Assembly (NCBI GenBank): GCA_001557505.1
Contig: LSAX01000003.1
Span: 3,100,001-3,164,000, forward strand
Source of the DNA: Reticulascus tulasneorum
Lineage: Eukaryota > Ascomycota > Sordariomycetes > Glomerellales > Reticulascaceae
Direction of reading: 5' to 3'
DNA length: 64,000 nucleotides
In this document: positions 12,701-24,354 of the stretch, one piece after another
Layout of the letters: the number at the start of each line of letters is the position of its first letter
Numbering within the stretch: the first letter of the stretch is position 1
Notes under the pieces: generated by a model
The model's database searches: none
What the model saw: only the letters and a program-made list of their open reading frames with translations
Told to the model about the DNA's origin: nothing
Position numbers and translations under genes: made by a program

Positions 12701-13230
12701 GTCAAGAACAAGTTGACACTTCTTGGCCATCAGATCTGGGTAGTCGACATCGACAAATGTCACGCCCTCACAAGCCTTGGGATAGCGAACCTCACACTGC
12801 CAAGGCAGAACATCACTATTGCAAAGCCAGTCATTATCCGATCACAAAGAAACGTGCGGTGAGCCAGGCTCACCTCCCACATCCAAGATTGACGACCACC
12901 TTCTTCAAGGGTGACGGCTTCTCTAGGAAGTTGCGCACCACGGTATCTATGACCTTGAGTCTGAGAAGATAGCCGCGATTTATGAGAGGAGCTCTCCTCT
13001 GGAATTTCTTCACAAAAAAGCGGAAGAAGTGCGGCTCATCCGGGTAGTAGAGTCGTTCTACGCTGCGCTTTGAGACGATGGAACTACTGTTTGTCTGACC
13101 GGAATCTGTTAGGCCACGCCCATTTGCTACAATAGAGGCAGAGGGAACCAACGGCCATAATCAAGTCGTCAAGAGCATGCTGTTTGACAGCTTTGGCAGC
13201 ACCGCCAGATTTTGGAGGCTTAGGCGCCAT
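9780..13230 (-). CDS. PPM2: tRNA wybutosine-synthesizing protein 4 (LCM methyltransferase, Kelch, JmjC)
   Basis: Six exons, complement of 9780-10229, 10293-10583, 10644-11315, 11366-12815, 12874-13094 and 13153-13230, give 1053 aa with all phases closing. The N-terminal leucine-carboxyl-methyltransferase-type domain has [20 protein letters not shown] and the SAM-binding VVNLGCGSD, which is split by the 12816-12873 intron. A central beta-propeller follows, with repeated segments such as [19 protein letters not shown]. The C-terminus is a JmjC/cupin domain with WLHYD (metal-binding H-x-D) and a later WLHTATP histidine. In the family this enzyme methylates and methoxycarbonylates 7-(aminocarboxypropyl)-wyosine at position 37 of tRNA-Phe, the last steps to wybutosine. 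The start [13 protein letters not shown] is in a short first exon and was chosen because the 58 bp intron carries a clear CCTAACAG branch region. The gene is divergent from ATG18. Confidence 0.93.
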
Positions 13231-14627
13231 TTCTGGGGTGTTGATGAACGGGGCACAAAAGCCAAGCCGCTGCCCGTTGAAGCTGGATTATTCTCGTATG
13301 GCCTGTGTATAAACCAAGTGTTGCCTCATACCAGGGCAGTAGTATTGAGCGCGTGGTGGTTGTCTTCATACACTTTGACGGGTATAGATGCTGTCACCGT
13401 TGTGGATGAGCATAAAAAAATTGATGTAGTGATACAGGGCTGAAGAAGGCCAATAGGGCAAGGTCCAATGCTATGTTTGGGATTTCACTTAATAAGCGGG
13501 TAGCCCCAGGGACGGAAGGTGAAATGCCCCGATTACCTAGGTAGGTAAAGGAATGTTGAATTGTCACATAGGAGAGGTAGTACAGAGCTGATGAATGTTG
13601 GAGTTTTTGATGATATGTATGTGTGCGCATGGATTCGCTGTGCTAATGCTCCAGGCACGCACCCCCCAGCCGCTCCCAGGCGTACACCACGTAGAAGAAC
13701 ACGATGCTCATGCAGAGCCGTTGGATACTTGTAGATAGGACGGACAGCTAGTTAAAGTACGTTAGGTACTGTAGCCAGGGCGCGAGGGGCCCGCTAGTTA
13801 TCAGTAATATGTAGCAGGTACCTATCCAAGCCAGAGGCATGTTGATGTGAGGAGGCTCGGTGCCTCCAAGCTTTACGACAATACCTGAGGTTGTGTGTGG
13901 TAATTACAGGCAGGCTTGCCCTCGCCTCACCAAAGGTCCAGGGAAAGGTAGCTGGAGGAGTATACTACGTACCTTACCTAAGGTAGGCATAGGTACCTAG
14001 ATAGGTAGGTAATTAGGTGGTTAACGCAGGTAGGTAGGTTACCTAAGGTAAGGTAAGGTAGGTAGATAGGATTTGGCGATGGAGGCACATGCTTTTTCCA
14101 AGTTAGCTTATTTTTTCCAAGCCACCAGGTCCTACGTATTGATACTAATGATCACAAGGCTCACTGCTAAACCACTGCCAACCACTGCCCTACCCAGAAC
14201 TCCAGGCTGTACCGCTGCCTCAAAAAAAACTCTTGACAGCCTGACCTACCCGTTCAGTCTCCAGAGGCATCAAGCTCCCTGGCATCGCTGCATGAGCTAA
14301 GGTGGGCCAGTAAGCAAAGTAGGGTCCCCCCCCCCTCCCCCTGCCTGACGTGCGAATTGCCCTGGGCGAGAGCTCCCCCGCCTGGTGGGCACGTCACCTG
14401 CCAATCCAATCCCGACTAAGAGAGCTTCCCCATTGATATCATCTGTATCCCATCCGTCAACCTTCTCCCCACATAGCCACGTCTGGTCCAGACTGCTGCG
14501 CTGCACCACCCCCGTGGCATTCTGTGACCAATACTCGGCATTTTCTCTTTTCCAGACAGTTCACGAATACACTCCACAAATCCCTCGATTGCAGTTGTCC
14601 AACCCTGCTGCCTGCCGCCGAGCAAAG
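13231..14627. other. divergent TYW4/ATG18 intergenic region
   Basis: Contains the densest block of the GGTA/ACCT motif in the window (13971-14070), a shorter copy at 13534-13548, and a C-run near 14326-14337. No gene is supported. Both promoters must lie here. Confidence 0.6.
13971..14070. repeat. GGTA/ACCT low-complexity block
   Basis: About 100 bases built from TACCT, AGGTA and TAGGTAGG units on both strands, including ACCTTACCTAAGGTAGG and GGTTACCTAAGGTAAGG. The units form many small palindromes. Similar shorter blocks occur in other intergenic regions of the window. Confidence 0.85.
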
Positions 14628-16215
14628 ATGGCGAATGCCGCTCTCAACTTCATCACCTTCAACCAAGACCATAGCTGTCTTGCTGTTGGTGAGTTTCCCC
14701 TTCGATACACGTCCCGTTGATTGCGCATGATAACCAACCAAACCTGACCGCAGGCACATCCAAGGGTTTTCGGATCTATCACACCGATCCCTTCTCCAAA
14801 ATCTTCAGCAGCGATGATGGCAATATTGCCATTATTGAGATGCTCTTCTCGACGTCTCTCGTCGCCCTGATCCTCTCCCCGCGACACTTGATCATCCAGA
14901 ACACCAAAGTCTGACTCCCCCAGATCTAATTCCCCCTCCCGTCTCGATCGATATGCTGACCGTGCTAATCAGAGAGCTTCGGTCATATGCGAGCTCACCT
15001 TCCCCTCCGCCGTGCTGGCTGTTCGATTAAACCGAAAACGACTGGCTGTCGTCCTGGAGTCCGAAATCTACCTCTATGACATCTCTAACATGAGTCTGCT
15101 CTATACCATCCCTACGTCTCCCAACCCTGGGGCAATATGCGCCCTTTCGCCGTCTTCCGAGAACTGCTTCATAGCTTATCCGCTACCAAAACCGCGCGAA
15201 GACCCGGGCGATAAGAGACCTTCGCATGCGCCGCCGCTCTCTACATACGTGGCGCCTACCTCGGGCGAGGTCCTGGTCTTCGATACGGTTACGCTGAAAG
15301 CTGTGAATGTCATCGAAGCGCACCGTTCGCCGTTGTGCTGCATATCCTTGAATAGTGAAGGAACTTTGCTGGCCACGGCCAGTGAAACAGGGACCATAAT
15401 CCGCGTCTTCTCGGTGCCGCGTGGCCAGAAGCTTTACCAGTTCCGCCGAGGCACATACCCTTCTACCATCTACAGCATGTCTTTCAACCTCAGTTCCACC
15501 CTCCTCTGCGTATCCTCCACCTCCGACACTGTCCACATTTTTCGCCTGGGCGCTCCATCCGCCGCGAACATCCCTTCGACTGCCGTCGCGACCGAACCCC
15601 CAGGTTCTCCAAGAGCCGATCGCTGGTCTCGGTCACGAAGCTACGACAGTGCAAACGAGTCACCTGCCGGTAGTGCGACAGGTTCGCCGCGGAGTGAGGT
15701 TGCGGAGCTGGCAGGGCCGAGTAACGGGAGCAACAACAGCCCTGCACACAGGAGGCAGAGCGGCTCATTCAGCAGTATGCTGAGACGTTCCTCGCAGATT
15801 ATGGGTCGCAGCGTGGCCGGTGTCGTGGGGTCGTACCTGCCGCAGACGGTCACGGAGATGTGGGAGCCGTTGCGAGACTTTGCGTATATCAAGATCCCCA
15901 AGTCCTCGGCTTCTGGGACGGCATCGTCACCAGCCCGCGGAGGAAACAGTGTTGGAGGTTCGCAATTCCCTGGCGGTCCCTTGCGCAGCGTGGTAGCGAT
16001 GAGCAGCAGCAGTCCACAGGTGATGGTCGTCACCAGTGACGGCGGTTTCTATGTGTTCAACATAGATATGGAACAAGGGGGCGAGGGTTATCTGGTCAAA
16101 CAGTTCTCGTAAGCTATTTGTTGTGCTCTGAACCCCAGAAATGTCGCTAACAGCTCAACCATATAGTGTTCTCGATGGTGACGACAAGCTGGATGCATCA
16201 TCGTATGGGACGTGA
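14628..16215 (+). CDS. ATG18: autophagy-related protein 18 (PROPPIN)
   Basis: Four exons, 14628-14688, 14754-14908, 14973-16108 and 16167-16215, give 466 aa. The start [20 protein letters not shown] and continuation [16 protein letters not shown] are the conserved first blade of this seven-bladed beta-propeller family. F229-R-R-G232 is the phosphoinositide-binding motif for PI3P and PI(3,5)P2. A Ser/Gly-rich insertion from about residue 265 to 340, followed by [11 protein letters not shown], matches the long disordered loop in blade 6. The C-terminus ends in the last small exon, [15 protein letters not shown]. In yeast, Atg18 acts with Atg2 at the phagophore and also in vacuole homeostasis. 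The second intron has an unusual donor, GTCTGA, but its frame and the family sequence [11 protein letters not shown] require it. Confidence 0.95.
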
Positions 16216-17211
16216 GCATCATATTTCTGTCTTCAACAAACGAGGGGAGAGGTGGTTTGTTTTGTGTTGTTCATTATTAGCTTGATACCGCTACCGGTAT
16301 GGGGATCTGAGGTTTGCATCACGGAGGCGTTCTTCCTGGGGGAGCGGCGTTCAAATTTACTAAACGTAATATACTCACAACACCATACTAGCCGTTCGAG
16401 CTCAGATTTGTTTCTTGTCGAGGGGTTGGTTACAGCCGTCGTTCGTACGATGAGCCATTTCCAAGTCAAATTCTCATGGGTGGATGAAGTGCATCTGATT
16501 CAACGAAGCCCAGAAATTCATGGTAATAATTGCCGACGCAACATCTCGGATCTATATCCACCAGAGAGCATCGGGCAAGTTTCCACACGCATAGAGCGTA
16601 CTAAGTTATTTACAAATGTTTTTGTCAACCCAACCCCAGTTCCGAGAATGAAAAAAGAATTTGAAAACAAAAGGGGCAATATCCTGGTATTCTCATCATT
16701 CGTCAAAAACAAGTCGTAACCCGCGTTGCTGTGTCGGTAACAAGGTGATAAAAAGGACATGAGGCCCATTTGACGCCGGTCCATCGAGCCATCCATCCAT
16801 CAATCCCGCGTGCTTTCTCACTAAAACCATTCGGAAACATGTAAAAGCACCAAAACAATTCATGGGCGCTTGGTACATCCAACACAGTTCTTGTCATGAT
16901 GCCTCAAGCATGAGACAATATGCTCATCCTGGCCCCATCCTGGGCAAGGTGCGCACATCTTCCATCAGCGCCTGGCATGCACCTAACCCCGAAGCCAGTC
17001 CATAAAAGAGCCAAGCATATAGATCCCGTGTATATCATGAATCCCCCAGCCTGGAGATCTTCCCACAAGTAACAATTTGTTTGCTTAAATCGACGGCAGA
17101 TTCACACCACGCACCAAGCAATCCATCGTAAAATGCCCCTTTTGGTCGCTTCCGGCAGCATATCCCCAAAAGAATTGGACCATTGCCGGCGCATATCGGA
17201 GGGTTTCATCC
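16216..17211. other. convergent intergenic region, ATG18 and phosphatase tails
   Basis: Roughly 1 kb between two stop codons. It should hold both 3' UTRs. An open frame at 16252-16719 has no recognisable content. No RNA gene or repeat was seen. Confidence 0.6.
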
Positions 17212-19376
17212 TCATCTGGCATATGGGCGGTTCATCAGCGCAATTTCTCTGGCTATTTCACCCCACTCGAGTTCTCTCTTGAGCCCAGATGCGCCGCTCT
17301 TCCTCTTCTGGAGCAACTCCTCCCATTTCAGTAATTCGTAGGCAAATCGGAGGTGAGGTTGGATGATCACGTTTAACCTGCGGGCTCGCACAAAGCAGTA
17401 AGCCCGAGGGAATGATAGCTTCAAGGACCGCATGACCTCGGCAATGCAGATCGTCGCACTCCGCGAAACCCCGACTCGGCAATGAACAAGTGTAGCTGTC
17501 CCATTCCGTCGGCCGCGATCTATCCAGGTTGTAACGTGAGCAATTATCTCCTTATAAGGGGCCTGGTCAGCAGCCACACTATTCAGTAAAACGTACCAAT
17601 GAAGTCCAGGCATCTGTCGAATTCATCAGTCAACGGGTCGATCCCGTTGTCTTGAACTCCTTGTACCACACACACATTTTCCTGTCCCCACTCCTCGAGC
17701 TCGCCCTCTCTCCACATGGAAGTTTCTCCTACGCTGAGAATTTGGCCAATCCCGAGCGCCTTGAGGAGATCAGGATTGTTCGCGTGGCCCAAGTTGCCAA
17801 GGTACATGTAATCGAGCACCCTGCTCGGAAACGAGCCGTCAAAACTAGGTAGCCACTTGGGCTCGTCCTTTATCAATGTTGTTAATTCAGAGAGGCTCTT
17901 GTCGGCACAGACGGGCGACTCATGCAGCAACCGTGGAGCGATAGCTGTGAGCAGAGCCACGTCAGTTGGATAAGCAAAAAAGTTGCGTTGCATAGCCGTA
18001 TGCAGGTTGAGCCAGGCATCAGGAACTGCACGCCCAGTACTGTAGCTGAAATAGGCAATGCCAAGCAGCGTTGACTCGGTATAGCCATCGGCACAGTGAA
18101 TCAGGATCTTTCTCGGCCGACCCTTGCGCGTGGCAGAATGCCCTTGGTCTGGCATGGAGACGTCTCCGTCGTTGTCGACTCCTGAGTAATCTGCTACTGG
18201 GTAAGTTCCATGTGCGAGGTGGTAGATCCACTTGCACGAGTCCAGGATCCCATCAGCCTCCGCCTGCGACCAAGTGGGTGGTAGAATACTGCCAGAGGAA
18301 GGGAAATCTAGGTAGGGATGCCGCAGTGTGTCGTCTTGGCTCTCGACTATTGCCTGCAGGGCAGAAGGGTTCAGCCTACCAAGATCGCTGCACTCGATCA
18401 ATACGTCGTACTTGTGCTCTTCGTCCGTTGCTGGATCGGGCGTTGGGCCTAACCACACATTGTGGGTTATCTCGCTGGCCTTCGTCATGGTGTACATCTC
18501 CTTGCGTTCCTGATGGAAGAAGTCGACCACCGTTCCGGTCAAGTGCCCAGCAGAGTTTACAGCCACAATCTCACCATGCTTCTCTTCAAACTCGCCGAAA
18601 GGGCTCAGGCACACAAAAGTGTTGTATTCGGGCACAGAATGACCCTGGATCTCGTGTCTTTCCCGCCATCGAAGCTGGGCTGCAGCTATGTCCCAGCCTA
18701 GTTTCCGAACGAGCACATGATCGTCGCCATACACGATGATGTCTGAGATCATGGCAGTTTTCGCCGCCTGTATCTGGAAGTTTCTCACGCAGAAGCCATC
18801 CCTGGGGTCGATATCAAGAAACTCGGCTGCCGCGCCGGGTTGCATGAACTCTTGAGGAGCGATTGCTCCCTTCAGCCGTTGGACCGTCAAGTCGCCATCT
18901 GCCTTCACCAAGACGATGCCGCGCACACAGGATGGGGTTTTCCGCAAAGCCCGCCGGCGTGCTATGAAGAAGGCTTGTTGAATGTGATTATGGGGGTGGA
19001 GGCCGTGAAACCAGGGGAAAACCTGCCCGGGATCCGGCAACGGTTGACGAGATATGTAATCAACGGCGGCCGTAACATCGCCGGCATCGATCTTGAAGAG
19101 AGACAAGGGACCAGAGTCGAGTCGAACAAACTTATCAGGGGGGTAGAGTATGGAAGCCTGCTGGGCGTCGTCGTCGCTGGGGGGAGATGGAGGAGGAGTG
19201 TTCGGCTCCTCAGCAGGAACCGGGCCGGGAGGACATACGGGAAGATGTTTGTTGGGCACTGCGACCTGTGCAGCGCTAAGAGACTCCAATGATATTGTCG
19301 TGATTGGGTTGAGAGTCGACGTGGGACGATGGGGAGGGATGGGGCGAGGCAGCGCAATGGTGGCCATCACTAACAT
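17212..19376 (-). CDS. Pps1-like dual-specificity phosphatase
   Basis: Two exons, complement of 17212-17519 and 17597-19376, joined over a 77 bp phase-1 intron, give 695 aa. The C-terminal domain carries a complete active-site loop, HCRVGVSR at residues 606-613, after DRGRRNGTATLV. An earlier phosphatase-like region has HCADGYTES at 427-435: the loop Cys is kept, but the Arg expected six residues later is Glu, so this region is probably catalytically dead. The first 75 residues are Pro-rich and disordered. The layout matches fungal proteins related to yeast Pps1, a dual-specificity phosphatase linked to S-phase control. The substrate is unknown. A second in-frame Met three codons in could be the real start. 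The gene converges with ATG18. Confidence 0.85.
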
Positions 19377-22300
19377 TCCCCCTTGGGTTCGTCAAGTCAG
19401 GTGGATCGGGTTTCAGACAGTTGAACTGCTTATCAGACAGCCGGCGGCGGGAGCTGCTGCGTCGGAACGAAGGACCGAGGAGCAACAAGCAGTGGCTCGA
19501 TAGCAATGACTGGTGTACAGCCACAGGAGCCTGTAGAGACTAACAAGTCGGTTAGGAGAGCCCGATGAGAGTAATGGTGGTAAAAGAGGCAGGAGTATCG
19601 GAACTGGGAGAGAAGAATCATATATCTGTATATATAGGGCACGTACGGGGCTGCTGGTCTTTATCACACATGCCCAACTGCAAAGGGTTGTGATCACCAC
19701 ACAATTGGAGCGGCGACTGGCTATCAACAATGGGGGATTTGGCAGCAGGCGAATGGAGCAATCTCGAAAGTTCAAAAGGGATGATATGATGGATTGGATT
19801 GCGCAGCCAGAGGAGTTGAATCCAACTAGAAAGTGCGCAGAAGCAAAAGATGGAAGTACAAAGGTCGTCCAGGGAGTTCAACAAGAGGGGTCGAATTGAA
19901 GCACGGTCCAAGGCCTTATGACGCGACACAAGTTCCCGTAGGCGTGCGTGGGTCCGAGAGATAAGTAAGGTAAGGTAAGGTAGTATGGGGTTGGCACTAA
20001 GGGGCTAGGTCTGGCTGAGGAATGAAATGCAGTCGTACGTTACCCCAATGGAAACTGAGAGGCAAGAAGTGAGGTAGGATGAAGATTCCGAATCACCAGA
20101 ATGGGGGGCGGGGCAGGAGCCAAAAGACACTGCTGATGCACACGCAAGTTCAGGAACAAATGGCAAAGGAGGAGGAGAGAAGTGGTGGTACAAAGAGATG
20201 TGAGGAACACCAGATGGAGAGCAGCCAGCACGTCCATACATATCTCACCCAGATGATAACTTACTGTACATACACGGTGCACAGCAGATAACGAGAAACA
20301 CCTAATCAACCCCCCCTCCCCCCTCCCCAGTTCCCCAATTGAAGGTGAGAGATGTGGAACAAAGGGTTTTGGTTTTGGGGGGATCTCACACCCACCACCA
20401 CGCTTCCTATCCTCGTCCATGCCCATATGCCCTATCCATGCCCATACATAAGGTACATAGGTACTTTGCCATACCATCACAGTCACAAAGATAGCCGCGC
20501 ACGGTCCAGGCGGGGTTGATTGAGATCCCTGAATGCTTGTGCTAGGTAAGGTACGGTAGTTATGATATGTACTGACTGTACATACTACCATAATTATGTA
20601 GTAGAACCAGCTGCTGCTCCCTTTTCACCGGCCGCTTGATTCTCGCAGAATTATATCTGTGGCTTTTGCAAACTCTGACCTTGAAGGGATACATCATCAT
20701 CATCCTGGGCACCATACTCACCGTGTGTGGAACTCTGTTACGGGGAAACTCTCGCCAGGAGGTCCAGGTTTTCTGATTCTGGGAGGTAGATACGCTATCC
20801 TCTGATATGGGGATTTACAGAGATATCTACCGTACGTATCATGTAATCCAGGCACTGTATCCGGGGGGTCATTGTCGAAGCCATCCCCCATCCCCATTGG
20901 ATAACCGCGGTTTGGGTGCGCCCCAGCCCGCATTAGCGCCAACCTTGGAAGTGGCCCCTGGCCTGCCATCTTTCGGCTGCCAAGGCCCTCCACTATCCCA
21001 CTAATCCACTAAAACCTCACCACCCCACCTCCTCCCTGTCCCTATTTGCCTGCCTCTATGTACGCCCGCATGCATTGCACTCATCCAGCAATGAGGAGCT
21101 TTATCATTTATTAATTAACGCCTGCTATGTATGTGCATTTGCCGCCGTGGGTCTATGTATTCCCCCCAAAAAGGCGCTATCAATCGCCATCTTCGTCGCA
21201 CTTGCAGTTCGCCTCGCTGGACCGGCCGGCACAACGACAGGTGAGCAGAGCATGAAACATCATTTGTTTGCACATAGGTGCATACATACCTTTAAGGACT
21301 CACACCACATCAAAGAAACGAGACGCCATGGCCGGGCCAAACAGAACCCCGGTGATTAGCCTCAGCAATCCCAAACTACATACGTTCTCTGCTTCGTTAT
21401 CCGGTCCAATCTGCGCTGCCATTATTTCATACTAGTACACTTGTCGCGGGCCGGAAACGGCAAGCGTCTCATCCCACTACAGCATGATCATGATACTTCG
21501 TAAAGAGCATCACCACAACTCCCCCGCTGGCGCCATATCGTGAACGAATCCAAGAATATGATCTGCTCGACACTAACCGGGGTCCAGCGGTATGGATCCC
21601 AGCGCTTATTGCGTGCCCCACACCATCTTTTGCTCCAGTGGCAAATCCACGATGTATGTTTTCCGCCAGGATTTCCAAGTGCTGGGATTTTGAGTTGGGG
21701 TGCATGTGCCCACGCTTTGCACCACTGTCATATGCCGGACTGCCCTTGGCGGGCAGAAGCTCGAACCAAAAATAACCGCCGACCTGGCCGGAGCAGAGAA
21801 TAATTGTCGGCCCATCGTCGATGTGTGAAATAGGCGTCACCACTCGACTGGCAGTGATCAGATCAGCAAATAGACCCTGACTCTTGATCCAGTCTAGGAA
21901 AACAGGTTGCCTTTCGCCAGCCTTGGCCTCCCAAGCCGGGACTTCTCCAGGCTCGTTTCGCTCGGCGGCCGTGTACTCAGTTCACACAAGTCTGTCCACC
22001 AGGAGTTGCAGGTGAGGCAGCAATCGAACCGCGTGTTGGCCTCTTATATCAATCCTGGGCACATAGCACTTACATTTATTAGAGTCTTCTATGCGAGCAG
22101 CCCAGATCATCATCGATGCCCTTTTGGAGCTTGCACCAAATGGCTACCTATGTGGTGTTGAAGAGGCTAATAGCTGCTAATATCTGGTTTCTGTGGTCTC
22201 TATCTACCTGCGGCATCCGTCCTTTATGATTTTGCTTTGCTAGCATCGCTCGTATCAAGCAGGATCAAACGAGTCAAAAGCGACACGTTGACAAGCTGAG

Positions 22301-22663
22301 AGACAGGACAGTAGTTCTCGGGACGAAATTACGGAAACATGACCTAGTCGATTGGATGTGAGGTAGGATGTTCGAGGCTAGACAGTTAGACAAGTAAGGA
22401 GTATGTGAACTATGCGGCTTAGGCGAGGTATCTGTATTCACCTTAGATCAGATATGTAGGTATTGTTGAATTACAAAATGCTAGCAATGCCCCCTCCAGT
22501 CATGTTCCCCGAGTTTATTTCCCAGAATAAGCGTCCAAGGAGTTGTGGAAATGCAACAAAACCAAAAGTGCACCTGGATGCCCGACCAGTTCTTGGATCC
22601 ATACGGACCCTTGAAACCATGTCTGGCCAAGGTGGACCGAGAGTGTACGGTCCCAACCCCCAT
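19377..22663. other. 3.3 kb intergenic region with one orphan ORF
   Basis: The first few hundred bases should be the phosphatase promoter and leader. Copies of the GGTA motif lie at 19964-19985 and 20542-20560, with a C-rich tract at 20309-20326. An orphan open frame at 21469-21985 on the minus strand is listed separately. Nothing else is supported. Confidence 0.5.
21469..21985 (-). CDS. orphan ORF, possible gene fragment
   Basis: The minus-strand frame is open from about 21985 to the stop at 21469. It reads like protein, for example EVPAWEAKAGERQPVFLDWI and then GPTIILCSGQVGGYFWFELL. The only ATG-like start in the stated open frame is internal (near 21843, GTG in the coding frame), so a 5' exon would have to be spliced on, or the gene is truncated. 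An in-frame TGA closes the upstream end. I do not recognise the family. It could be a species-specific gene, a pseudogene fragment or chance. Confidence 0.3.
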
Positions 22664-24354
22664 CTAGCCTGCCTCGGTCAGGCCCATCCCGATGAGAACA
22701 AGAGTGGCGACATCCATGAAAACGACAAGGGTATATATGAGCCACCCGACGACCGTCGTCACAATGCTGTTCTTCATACTGACCATCTCAGTGCCATCGT
22801 CTGACGGAACACGCATATACTTGGCTTGGCAAGTATACCAGATCAAGGGGAAGCAGATCGGAATGAGGCCCACGGCGAGAATGTAGTTGCAGGCCACCAA
22901 TGCCCGGGCGAGACCTTCTCTTCCGACAGCAATGGCGACGATCATGGCGGGGATGATAGCCACGCAGCGGGTTATCAACCTTCGGAGAAACGGCGATAAT
23001 CTGATCTGGATAGCGCCTTCCATGACTACCTGCCCAGCCATGGTTGCAACCACCCCGCAGCTGATGCCAGAGAAGAGCAAGGACAGGATGAATAGCATGC
23101 CGGCTACTGGAGATATCTCCTCCGAGAAGAGATCGTAAAGACTGTACAGATCTTCCTCTATCTCATCGTCTCCGCCATAAAACGAGGCGCCGGAAATAAT
23201 AATCAGAGCGGAGTTGACGAAAACGGCAACCACGAACAGGGTAATGGCGAGCTCAACGATGGAGTATTTGAGACAGGATTTGATGGCTCTCAAGGACGGC
23301 CGATAGAACGAGTCGGTGCTCTGGCCTGCAGCAACTTCATCCACCAGGTTATTCTTCATGTCAAAGTCATGAAGACGCGGCTGGGAGAGCGCTGTGCCCA
23401 CGTAGATTGCATGAGGCATAAGGGTTCCGCCCAGAATAGCGCAGCACTCATACAAGCCGCTGCCCTCGAAGATTTCACGGGAGGGTAGATATCCTCGGAA
23501 CACCTGAGCCGCCGGTTCAGAGACCATGGAGAGCGCAATGCAAATGGTGATGAAGACGGCGGCCACAAGTAATCCCATGAATATCTCGAAGTATCTGATG
23601 TTGCGGAGCTTTCCAGTTGGTGAGTAGAAGAACAGAATCAGAAGGGTCTCAACAACGGAGATTACGCAGCCGGCAGGGAGTGGCAGCTTCGGGATGAGAA
23701 TGTTCAGGGCGATGGCAGTTCCAATGACTTGGCCGATATCTGTACAGACAATGCACGCCTCAGCAACGACGTAAATGCTAAGGTTTAGCCAACGAGGTAA
23801 GTGGCGGCGGTTCATCTGAGCCAGGTCCATGCCCGTTACGGTGCCAAGTTTGACTGCCAGTGACTAATGAAGCCGGGAGTTAGTTCGTGGTCGGCCAATG
23901 GTCGGCACGGGAGGTAGCACGGTACCTGAAGAAATATTGCTATGATGTTCGACACTAGAATCATGAACAGGAGTTTGTACTGAAACGAGGCGCCGGACGA
24001 GATGGCAGTTTGGTAATTGTCTGGGTCAATGTAGGCCACGCTGACAATGGCTCCGGGTCCCAGAAAGCGAGCGAATTTCGTAGAAGCCCCCCAGAGGCGT
24101 TGCCCCCAAGATTGAGTCTGGGACGCACCATGTTGATCGGTCTCGGCTGTCGAATGGGTTCGGAACGCTGTGCTCAGCTTACTTTTCACCGTGACCAAGC
24201 CGCCTTTGAAGCCCTTCTCGGACTCGCGTGCCGTTGATGGCTCTTCTTGTTGCGCATTCTGGTGAATTGTATCCTGCGCAATAGTTTGCGAAACTGGTGT
24301 TTCTGTCTCGATCTTCGCCATCTCTTCTCTCGATCGGGTCTCGACGTTTGCCAC
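22664..24354 (-). CDS. NRAMP-family divalent metal transporter
   Basis: Two exons, complement of 22664-23863 and 23926-24354, with a 62 bp phase-0 intron (GTACCG...TAG), give 542 aa. After a polar N-terminus of about 90 residues comes FLGPGAIVSVAYIDPDNYQT, the first NRAMP helix with its metal-ligand motif (D110-P-D-N113 here, commonly DPGN in the family). The sixth-helix motif appears as GGTLMPHAIYVGTAL. About 11 membrane segments follow the family pattern. Fungal members (Smf proteins) import Mn2+ and other divalent metals with protons; location and exact substrate cannot be read here. The segment GGDDEIEEDLYSLYDLFSEE forms an acidic external or luminal loop. It is head-to-head with a cation exchanger gene. 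Confidence 0.9.
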
